Positions 16,538 to 23,141 of a stretch of 64,000 nt of DNA are shown here, piece after piece. The stretch's first letter is position 1. Every line of letters starts with the position of its first letter. The position numbers were made by a program, and so were the translations under genes. The stretch is from Verrucomicrobiota bacterium. Lineage in GTDB: Bacteria > Verrucomicrobiota > Verrucomicrobiia > Opitutales > Opitutaceae. The stretch spans positions 1 to 64,000 of the forward strand of contig JAGVUB010000018.1 of the NCBI GenBank assembly GCA_019136515.1. The letters run 5' to 3'. Below the pieces are notes generated by a model that did no database searches, was not told the origin of the DNA, and saw only the letters and a program-made list of their open reading frames with translations.

Positions 16538-17656
16538 ATGTCGAAGTCCAAAATCCTCGTCGTCGACGACCAGCCCGTTAACGTCCAACTGCTCCGCCGC
16601 AAGCTGGAGCGCGAGGGCATGGAGGTACTTTCGACCAACCGTGGCACCGAGGCGCTCCAGATCTCCCTCGAGCAGATGCCCGACCTCATCCTGCTCGACG
16701 TGATGATGCCCGACATGAACGGCTTCGAGGTCTGCCACCGCCTCAAGCAGTCCGTCGCCACCCGCTCCATACCCGTCATCTTCATCACCGCCCGCACCTC
16801 GAAGGAGAGCAAGCTCGAGGGCCTCAACGTCGGCGCCGTCGACTACATCACCAAGCCCATCGACCTCGACGAGACCGTCGCCCGCGTGCAGACGCAGCTG
16901 CGCTTCGTCTCGATGAACCGCGAGCTGCTCGTGCTCCAGCGCCGCCTCTCCGAGGCCCGCCGCTCCGCCAGCATCGGCGCCATCACCCAGGGCATCTCGC
17001 ACAATCTCAACAACCTCCTCGGCGTCGTCATCGGCTACCTCGATCTCATCAAGACCTACTACGACCGCCCCGAGCTGGTGAAGAAGAACGCCGAGGCCGT
17101 CGACCAGGCGATCAACCGCATCGTCGGCATCCTGCGCCAGCTCAGCACCGTCGCCATCAAGTCCCGCTTCTCCCTCTCGCAGATCCAGCTCCAGAAGCTC
17201 CTCGACGACGTCGTGAAGCGGTACCAGTCGGAGTACAAGATCACCGAACCCGTCACGATCGACAACCCGCTCGGCGACCTCGAGTTCAACACCAGCGTCG
17301 AGGTCATGGAGGAAGCCCTGTCCAAGCTCCTCATCAATGCCTGGGAGGCCTACGGCGAGGACCACAAGGGCCCGCGTCCCATCGTCATCGAGACGGCCGT
17401 CAACACCGACCACCCCGAGGGCGAGATGATCGAGATCCACGTCCTCGACAAGGGCCGCGGGGTCGATCCGAAGATCCGCGACCACATGTTCGAGCCGTTC
17501 ACCAGCACCAAGCACACCGTCGGCGTCGGCATGGGCCTCACCGTCGCCCGCCACTCGCTGCGCAGCATCGGCGGCAACGTGGAGCTGGTCGACCGCCCCG
17601 ACGGCGGCGTCTGCGCCACCGTCCTGCACCCGCGCAACGCCCAGCCCGCGGACTGA
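16538..17656 (+). CDS. Response-regulator/histidine-kinase hybrid (REC first)
   Basis: 372 aa, cytoplasmic. The N-terminal REC domain has the acidic pocket (ILVVDDQPVN), phospho-acceptor Asp54 (LILLDVMMPDMNG), the Thr/Lys switch (FITART, ITKPID). A helix leads to a DHp-like segment with His155 (ITQGISHNLNNLLGV), then an HATPase_c domain with N-box (LLINAWEAY), G1 (VLDKGRGVDP), F-box and G2 (VGVGMGLTVARHSL). The residue after the His is Asn rather than Glu/Asp. The receiver-first order suggests that another kinase modulates it or that it senses via its receiver. No partner gene is adjacent. Confidence 0.85.
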   Translation: MSKSKILVVDDQPVNVQLLRRKLEREGMEVLSTNRGTEALQISLEQMPDLILLDVMMPDMNGFEVCHRLKQSVATRSIPVIFITARTSKESKLEGLNVGAVDYITKPIDLDETVARVQTQLRFVSMNRELLVLQRRLSEARRSASIGAITQGISHNLNNLLGVVIGYLDLIKTYYDRPELVKKNAEAVDQAINRIVGILRQLSTVAIKSRFSLSQIQLQKLLDDVVKRYQSEYKITEPVTIDNPLGDLEFNTSVEVMEEALSKLLINAWEAYGEDHKGPRPIVIETAVNTDHPEGEMIEIHVLDKGRGVDPKIRDHMFEPFTSTKHTVGVGMGLTVARHSLRSIGGNVELVDRPDGGVCATVLHPRNAQPAD

Positions 17657-17993
17657 CGGTCGCCGCGCGCGAAGTCTGCGCAGGAAACGGGATCTCGGGT
17701 TCAGGCCGACCACCGCTGGTGGCCCAGAGGCTCCAACGCCACGATCGAACAGGCGGAAAGGGGATTCGCCACCGATCGCCGCCTCTCCGGCGTAGCGAAA
17801 CGCGTGAGCGTTTCGACTCCGGCCACGGCCACACCGCGTGGGACGACGTCCTCTACGCGGTCCTCCGTCACCGTCCCCTGGCAACCGGCAGCAGGTCACC
17901 GGCAACCGGCCACCACCCACTGGCAACCGGCTACCGTCCACAGCCCACGGCCTACCGCCTACCGCCCACTGGTCACCGGCTACCGCCCACTGG
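17657..17993. other. 337-nt intergenic region with a REP-like hairpin and a heptamer array
   Basis: The region holds no convincing gene. It contains a perfect 8-bp inverted repeat with GTGA loop (17796-17815) and then, from 17881, a long tandem array of 7-bp units that runs into the 3' end of the next, convergent gene. Neither end has a clear T-tract terminator. Confidence 0.7.
17796..17815. repeat. REP-like palindrome
   Basis: Arms CGAAACGC and GCGTTTCG flank a GTGA tetraloop. It lies in the tail region after the hybrid kinase gene. There is no T run; it may be a dispersed palindrome or a weak bidirectional stop. Confidence 0.6.
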
Positions 17994-18013
17994 TCACCGG
18001 CTACCGGCTACCG
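17881..18013. repeat. Heptanucleotide tandem array, 19 units in phase
   Basis: 133 nt read as exactly 19 consecutive 7-mers. Units vary (GCAACCG, GTCACCG, GCTACCG, CCCACTG, CCTACCG) around a consensus S-C-Y-A-C-Y-G, and the 7-nt phase never slips across the array. A higher-order 21-nt period (CCCACTG-GTCACCG-GCTACCG) is repeated near the 3' end. The last units encode the C-terminal residues of the convergent membrane-protein gene. It resembles the short tandemly repeated repetitive (STRR) heptamers known from cyanobacteria. Confidence 0.9.
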
Positions 18014-18773
18014 GTTTCTCCGGCGGCTGACGGAAGACATCGTCGAGCGAGAGTCCGGTGAGGCGCTTGATCCCGGCGAGCAGATACCAGAGCGCCAGCA
18101 GCGTCACCACGAGGCTCGGCAGCACGTTCACCGGCCAGCTCAGCGCGAGCATGCGGCCCATTTCGGCCTTGAAGGCCGCCGAGTCCGGCGGGCTCTTCAG
18201 CACCACGCGCGCGAGCACGAAGTTCGTCACCGCGCTCAGGAAGAACGAGCCGGCCAGCAGCCACGTGGCCCGCACCAGCAAGCGGTCGAAGGCCCCCTGC
18301 GCCCCGCGCGCGGCCAGCACCGCGGCCACCTTCGCCGTGTCCAAAATCTTGTCGCTGTAGAGCAGCGTGCGCACCAGCGGCGTCGAGGTCCACAGCGAGC
18401 CCACGACCGCCACGCCGAAGATCAACGGCACCGCCGCCTCCTTCACCGCGATCCAGATCGCCGCCACCTCGAACAGCCCCAGCCCGCCGGTGAGCAGCGT
18501 CGAGATGAAGCCCACCACCGAGAAGAAGTTCCACTTCCGTCGCACCACCAAGTCGTACCCGCCGTAGAGGACCGGGAAGGCCAGCGCGACGACCAGCGCC
18601 CACACCGGCCCGAGCCCCGGGCTCTGCCAGAACAGCACCTTCGCCGGCGCGCTGAACTTGATCAGGATGAACGACGGCAACGCCACGTTGCAGATCAGGT
18701 TGAGCAGGATGTTCTCCTGCTTCTCGTTCGTCGGCGTGCCCGTTACGGCGGTCGTTTCGGCGTTGTCGCTCAT
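17994..18773 (-). CDS. VC0807-like multi-pass membrane protein
   Basis: 259 aa, about six TM helices (for example ILLNLICNVALPSFILIKF and FFSVVGFISTLLTGGLGLF). The pattern of an acidic N-terminus, a first TM with Asn/Pro and the Trp-rich SLWTSTPLVRTLLY loop resembles the uncharacterised VC0807 family; function unknown, inner membrane. The start at 18773 gives MSDNAETTAV; upstream in-frame sequence is Arg-rich and non-proteinaceous. The 3' end lies in the heptamer array, so its last residues (KPVAGSR) are repeat-derived. Confidence 0.75.
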   Translation of the reverse strand: MSDNAETTAVTGTPTNEKQENILLNLICNVALPSFILIKFSAPAKVLFWQSPGLGPVWALVVALAFPVLYGGYDLVVRRKWNFFSVVGFISTLLTGGLGLFEVAAIWIAVKEAAVPLIFGVAVVGSLWTSTPLVRTLLYSDKILDTAKVAAVLAARGAQGAFDRLLVRATWLLAGSFFLSAVTNFVLARVVLKSPPDSAAFKAEMGRMLALSWPVNVLPSLVVTLLALWYLLAGIKRLTGLSLDDVFRQPPEKPVAGSR

Positions 18774-18855
18774 GTTCGCGCGCCATTGAGCCCAACCCCG
18801 CCCCCACCGCCAGCCACAACTCAACTGTCCCGCCCAGCCGTACGGCCTTCGTCGG

Positions 18856-19512
18856 CTAAAGCTTCGTCTCCGGTCCGCCGCTCGATCCGGGCCTGCCCTG
18901 CGGAGCCTCCGGCGAAGCAGGGGCTTGCTCAACACCGGTCGTGTTCACCGCTCCGCCTCGCTCCGGGCGAACACGACCCGCAAGGTTGGCCCGGTTCTCG
19001 ACAGCATCAGCAGACGCACACAGCTCAGCATTCCGTGAGGGATCAATCCACGCTGCGATATGCGGCTTACGCCCAGCCACGTACACCTTGCTCGGATGCT
19101 TCTCGCTCCCAATCCAGATGGAGAGGTCGCCGCCTGGCTCTCCGTGCAACTCGATAACTCGCGATGGTTCGCATAGGCACAGCTCCCACGGCAACCAATG
19201 CCTGGAATCACCCAGTGCCGCGAGCACCCGCGCGCGGTCCTGGGCATCCAGAAGGTACTCTTCCTTCTTCGCTGGCGCGGCGTCGGAGTGACGATAGCAG
19301 ACCAACGAACCGCGAAAAGTCTTCGCTCCCTTGATCGCCGCGAACACATCGAAGCACTCAGTCGGAGACGAAACAATAACCGGATCTGGCTCAGCGAACT
19401 GCACTTGGGTCATCGATTCCGATGGGGACGAGTAGCGCCGAGCAAGGGCTATGGCGGCAGCAATGGCCACCGCCGCGTAGAGGATCAAACGAACTCGTCC
19501 GTAGCGTTTCAT
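18856..19512 (-). CDS. Hypothetical membrane-anchored protein, lower G+C
   Basis: 218 aa. Basic N-terminus and one TM (RVRLILYAAVAIAAAIALA), then a periplasmic domain with several Cys (ECFDVF, CLCEPSRVIEL), a motif GGDLSIWIGSEKHPSKVYV and a low-complexity Gly/Pro tail. Base composition is visibly poorer in G+C than its neighbours, suggesting later acquisition. Its 3' part carries a 10-bp inverted repeat (18937-18946 / 18969-18978). The ATG at 19512 was preferred to a TTG at 19524. Not recognised. It may be the last gene of a small acquired segment extending to about 19.7 kb. Confidence 0.6.
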   Translation of the reverse strand: MKRYGRVRLILYAAVAIAAAIALARRYSSPSESMTQVQFAEPDPVIVSSPTECFDVFAAIKGAKTFRGSLVCYRHSDAAPAKKEEYLLDAQDRARVLAALGDSRHWLPWELCLCEPSRVIELHGEPGGDLSIWIGSEKHPSKVYVAGRKPHIAAWIDPSRNAELCASADAVENRANLAGRVRPERGGAVNTTGVEQAPASPEAPQGRPGSSGGPETKL

Positions 19513-20017
19513 TCTTCTGGCCAACAGTATTCTTGCCCGTAACCGCGTTTCACGACCCGCGTGCGGAGGATTGCTTGGTCGAAGGGGTTCGGAATCTTCG
19601 AAGCGGAATTACTCGGCGGGCGGCAGACTGGCGCGGCGGGGTTCACGACGGCCAGCGTAGTGCCAGGCACATCGCGATCAAGGGGATTGCCGGCGGCTTG
19701 CCGATTTCCACGGAAGACCAGATCCCCGGCCACGCGCCATCGGAATGGATCTCTCCCTCCTGATCGGTGTTCATCTGTGGCGATCTGTGGCCAATTCCCC
19801 GCCAGCCTCGACGCGACCAGCTTCAACGGATGGCCGCACCGGCAGTCGCCCGCCATTCCGTTCCCACCTTCCTGATTTCCACATTCACCCGCTCCGTCCT
19901 CCGTCCTCTGCCCTCCGCCCTCTGTTCTCTGTTCTCCGCCTTCTCTCCGCACCCCTTCCCCATTTCTCTCCTCGCCGCCTGCGCGTCGCATCGCATCTTC
20001 GTTTCATTCCCGCCGCC
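19513..20017. other. 505-nt intergenic region upstream of pdxJ
   Basis: The left half (to about 19.76 kb) shares the lower G+C of the preceding gene. A doubtful minus-strand frame there ends with a 4-nt overlap on that gene's ATG. A direct repeat of ATCTGTGGC occurs near 19.77-19.79 kb. The right half holds a pyrimidine-rich heptamer array (19891-19939) and leads into pdxJ. No clear promoter or RNA is visible. Confidence 0.6.
19891..19939. repeat. Heptamer array upstream of pdxJ, 7 units
   Basis: Seven in-phase 7-mers of the form N-C-T-C-Y-G-Y (GCTCCGT, CCTCCGT, CCTCTGC, CCTCCGC, CCTCTGT, TCTCTGT, TCTCCGC), followed by decayed units. The unit differs from the CCACYG-type arrays elsewhere but shares the 7-bp period and the central Y-G step. 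Confidence 0.85.
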
Positions 20018-20785
20018 ATGTCGTCCACCTCGCCCATCCTCCTCGGCGTCAACATCGACCACGCCGCCACCCTCCGCCAGGCCCGCTACCGCGCCGAGCC
20101 CGCGACCTGCGGCCGTTTCATCGAGCCCGACCCGGTCGAACTCGCCCTCGCCGCCGAACGCGCCGGGGCCGACGGCATCACCGTCCACCTCCGCGAGGAC
20201 CGCCGCCACATCCAGGAGCGCGATGTCTGGCGCCTGCGCGAGTCCATCAAGACCCGCCTCAACCTCGAGATGGCCTGCACCGACGCCATGGTCGCCTTCG
20301 CCCTCAAGCTGAAGCCCGAGTACGCCTGCCTCGTGCCCGAGAACCGCACCGAGGTCACCACCGAGGGCGGGCTCGACGTCGTCGGCCAGCGTGCCCGCGT
20401 GCGCGATACCGTGGCCGCGCTCACCGCCGCCGGCATCAAGACCAGCCTCTTCATCGGCCCCGACGAGCCCGCGCTCGAGGCCGCCGCCGAGATGAAGAGC
20501 CCGTTCGTCGAGCTGCACACCGGCGCCTACGCCAACGCCTATTTCGAGCCCGCCGCCGCGGCCGCCGAGTTCGAGCGGCTGCGCCACGCCGCGATCCTCG
20601 GGCCGAAGCTCGGCCTCACCGTCAACGCCGGCCACGGCATCAACTACGTGAACATCGCCGAGGTCCGCACCCTCCCCGGCCTGCACGAGTTGAACATCGG
20701 ACACAGCATCCTCAGCCGCGCCCTGCTCACCGGCATCGACGAGGCCGTGCGCGAGATGAAGCGCCGGATGAACCCAGGAGCCTGA
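20018..20785 (+). CDS. pdxJ: Pyridoxine 5'-phosphate synthase PdxJ
   Basis: 255 aa. PdxJ condenses 1-deoxyxylulose 5-phosphate with 3-amino-2-oxopropyl phosphate in the DXP-dependent vitamin B6 pathway (TIM barrel, cytoplasm). Hallmarks: [68 protein letters not shown] and [11 protein letters not shown] with the active-site His. The ATG at 20018 yields [15 protein letters not shown], matching family starts. The upstream heptamer array may influence expression or be neutral. Confidence 0.97.
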   Translation: MSSTSPILLGVNIDHAATLRQARYRAEPATCGRFIEPDPVELALAAERAGADGITVHLREDRRHIQERDVWRLRESIKTRLNLEMACTDAMVAFALKLKPEYACLVPENRTEVTTEGGLDVVGQRARVRDTVAALTAAGIKTSLFIGPDEPALEAAAEMKSPFVELHTGAYANAYFEPAAAAAEFERLRHAAILGPKLGLTVNAGHGINYVNIAEVRTLPGLHELNIGHSILSRALLTGIDEAVREMKRRMNPGA

Positions 20786-20885
20786 CCCGCTCGCACCACG
20801 CCGCGCGCGGCCGCCCGGCTCTCCGCCGGCGTCCCGCCGCGCTTCGGCCTTGGTTCCCGCCCGGCTCCCGCTCAACCTCCTCGCG

Positions 20886-21740
20886 ATGTTCGATCTCCCC
20901 TCCGTCGCCGGCACCTTCCAGCTCTGCCAATGGCTGCTGGCGCTCCTCGGCCTCGGGCTGGTGGCCGCGTGGTACTTCGCACCGCAACTGCAGCCGCTGC
21001 GCCGGAGCCCGCCGCTGTTGCCCGCCTGGGATGCGCCGCTCGCCGACACCCTGCTCGTCACCTGGGTTGCCGTGTGCGCGTTCGGCGTGGGCTCGCTGCT
21101 GGCCGGCAGCCTGTTCCGCCAGTTCTCGCTCACCACGGGCAACGGCTGGACCTCCGTCCTCTCCGCCTTCGGTTTCCAGGGCGCCCTCACGATCGCCGTC
21201 GCGCTCTTCAGTCTCTACCGGCGCCTGGCCGGCCGTCCGCTTCCGCCCGCCGGCCGCCGGCCCCCGGCGCCGCTCACTGACCGGCTCCTCCTCGGCGCCG
21301 CGGTGTTCTGCGTCGCCCTGCCGTTCGTGGCCGGCACCAGCTACCTGTCCAGCACCGCCATGGAGGCGTTGGGGATTCCGATACACCTCCAGGACCTGGC
21401 CGGCTTCTTCAACAACGGCTCTTCGCCCGCGCTGCTGCTGGCGCTGACGTTCGTGACCGTGGTCCTCGCCCCGCTCGGCGAGGAGATCCTCTTCCGCGCC
21501 GGACTCTTCCGGTTCGCCCGGCGCCTGCTGCCGCGGTGGGCGGCGCTGCTGCTGAGCTCGCTGGCCTTCGCCTCCCTGCACCTCAACCTCGTGCACTTCC
21601 TTCCGCTCACCGTGCTGGGCCTGATCTTCGCGTTGGCCTACGAGAAATCCGGCAGCCTGCTCGTGCCCGTGGTCGCGCACGCGCTGTTCAACCTCACCTC
21701 GATCCTCAACCTGCTCGCCGGCGTCGGCGGCTCCCCGTGA
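20886..21740 (+). CDS. CPBP-family intramembrane glutamic protease
   Basis: 284 aa, about seven TM helices. The Abi/CPBP (CAAX protease-like) motifs are intact: motif 1 EEILFRAGLFR (Glu199, Glu200, Arg204), motif 2 FASLHLNLVHF and motif 3 VAHALFN. Such proteases process membrane-bound peptides or prenylated-like substrates; the bacterial role is often unknown. ATG 20886 is preferred over a TTG at 20850. Its stop overlaps the thiL GTG (GTGA), so the two are probably co-translated, although no functional link is known. Confidence 0.88.
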   Translation: MFDLPSVAGTFQLCQWLLALLGLGLVAAWYFAPQLQPLRRSPPLLPAWDAPLADTLLVTWVAVCAFGVGSLLAGSLFRQFSLTTGNGWTSVLSAFGFQGALTIAVALFSLYRRLAGRPLPPAGRRPPAPLTDRLLLGAAVFCVALPFVAGTSYLSSTAMEALGIPIHLQDLAGFFNNGSSPALLLALTFVTVVLAPLGEEILFRAGLFRFARRLLPRWAALLLSSLAFASLHLNLVHFLPLTVLGLIFALAYEKSGSLLVPVVAHALFNLTSILNLLAGVGGSP

Positions 21741-22699
21741 ACCCGTTCACCGACAACCCCGCCTTGGCGGTCGGCTCGCTCGGCGAGCGCCGCCTCATCG
21801 CCAAGCTCCGCGACTGGCTCGGGGCCGCCACCGCGCCCGCGCCCTTCGGCATCGGCGACGATTGCGCCGTGCTCCCGGCCACCGGCGCGCGCCGGCTGCT
21901 CGTCACCACCGACCCGGTGATCTACGGACGCCATTTCGACGACTCGCTCCCGCCCGCCGCCGCCGCCGCGAAGCTGCTCAAACGCAACCTCAGCGACATC
22001 GCCGCGATGGGCGGGGTGCCTCGTTCCGCCGTGGTCTCGCTCGCGCTCCCGCGCCGTGTTTCCATCGCTTGGATTCGCGGTTTCTACCGTGCGCTCGGCC
22101 GCTGCGCCCGCGCCCACGGCGTCACCATCGCCGGCGGCGACATCGCCGAATCGGCCGACATGCTCGGCGCCTTCCTCACGTTGCTCGGCGAGGCGGCCGG
22201 CCCGCGCGTGCTCACCCGCCGCGGCTCTCGCGCCGGCGACTGGATCTATGTCACCGGCGAGCTCGGCGGCAGCATCCTCGGCAAACACCACCGGTTCGTC
22301 CCTCGCCTGCCCGAAGGCCGCTGGCTCGCCGGCCGCCGCGAGGTCCGGTGCCTGATGGACGTGAGCGACGGCCTCGCCAAGGACCTCCTCGAACTGACGC
22401 CCGCCGGGCTCCGGCCGGCGCTCTCCGCCGCCGCGCTGCCGGTCAGCCGCGCGGCCCGCACGCTCGCGCGCCGCGACGGTCGCAGCGCCATCGACCACGC
22501 GCTCAGCGACGGCGAGGATTTCGAGCTGCTTTTCGCCCTCGCGGCCCGGGCCGAACGCGCCGCCTTCGAGACGGCGTGGCTGCGCCGTTTCCAGACCCCG
22601 CTCACCTGCATCGGGCAGTTCGTGCGCGCGGGGGATGTCCCCGCCTCGGCGATCCCACTTCAGCAATACCACGGCTATGAACATCTGGCCGGAGCTTGA
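21737..22699 (+). CDS. thiL: Thiamine-monophosphate kinase ThiL
   Basis: 320 aa from a GTG. ThiL phosphorylates thiamine monophosphate to the active diphosphate cofactor. PurM/ThiL-fold motifs: GIGDDCAVL with metal-binding Asp residues, LLVTTDPVIYGRHF, KLLKRNLSDIAAMGG, GGDIAESADML and the C-terminal MDVSDGLAKDLLEL and SDGEDFELLF. It sits between the CPBP protease (4-nt overlap) and tsaE (23-nt overlap), forming a tightly packed plus-strand trio. Confidence 0.95.
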   Translation: MNPFTDNPALAVGSLGERRLIAKLRDWLGAATAPAPFGIGDDCAVLPATGARRLLVTTDPVIYGRHFDDSLPPAAAAAKLLKRNLSDIAAMGGVPRSAVVSLALPRRVSIAWIRGFYRALGRCARAHGVTIAGGDIAESADMLGAFLTLLGEAAGPRVLTRRGSRAGDWIYVTGELGGSILGKHHRFVPRLPEGRWLAGRREVRCLMDVSDGLAKDLLELTPAGLRPALSAAALPVSRAARTLARRDGRSAIDHALSDGEDFELLFALAARAERAAFETAWLRRFQTPLTCIGQFVRAGDVPASAIPLQQYHGYEHLAGA

Positions 22700-23141
22700 A
22701 CAGGGCGCACTGGCGACCTCCACCGAGGCGATGCACGCGCTCGCGCAACGCCTCGGCGAGGCGCTTCCGCCCGAGGCTGTACTCGCGTTGAGCGGCGACC
22801 TGGGAGTCGGCAAGACCACGTTCGTGCAAGGACTGGCCACGGCGTTCGGTATCCGCGAGCGGGTCACCAGCCCCACGTTCACGCTCTACAACGTGCACCA
22901 CGGCCGCCGCACCCTCGTGCACCTCGACGCCTACCGGCTCGAGTCGCCCGACCAGGTCGAGGATCTGCTGCTGGAGGATTTTCTCGTCGCGCCCTACTGC
23001 CTCGCGATCGAGTGGCCCGAGCGCATCGCCGGCTGGCTGCCACCGGACGCGCTCAACCTGAAGCTCTCGATCGAGGCGCCGGGGCGCCATCGCGTGCAGT
23101 TGCTCCGGGGCCAGCCGCCGCTTACCGCACCCGCGGAATGA
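22677..23141 (+). CDS. tsaE: tRNA t6A biosynthesis ATPase TsaE
   Basis: 154 aa. P-loop at residues 40-48 (GDLGVGKTT), the TsaE signature TSPTFTLYNVH, HLDAYRLES and IEWPERIAGWLP. TsaE is the ATPase partner of TsaB/TsaD for N6-threonylcarbamoyladenosine at tRNA position 37. The ATG at 22677 lies inside thiL. Its 3' end overlaps the convergent sensor-kinase gene by 20 nt, so the terminators of each transcript must lie inside the other gene. Confidence 0.96.
   Translation: MNIWPELEQGALATSTEAMHALAQRLGEALPPEAVLALSGDLGVGKTTFVQGLATAFGIRERVTSPTFTLYNVHHGRRTLVHLDAYRLESPDQVEDLLLEDFLVAPYCLAIEWPERIAGWLPPDALNLKLSIEAPGRHRVQLLRGQPPLTAPAE

Noticed and set aside
17881-18013. CRISPR array
   Set aside because: Units are 7 bp, variable and contiguous, with no spacers of 30-40 bp and no cas genes.
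18927-18991. attC-like integron recombination site
   Set aside because: GCTCAAC and GTTGGCC flank a 10-bp stem, but the second core has a mismatch to GTTRRRY, the arm spacing is asymmetric (3 vs 6 nt) and no integrase or further cassette sites are seen.
19509-19991. Minus-strand frame overlapping the ATG of the 218-aa hypothetical by 4 nt
   Set aside because: Its upstream half is translated heptamer repeat (Gln/Arg/Thr/Glu/Gly) and no convincing start or domain is visible; only the last ~50 codons could be real.
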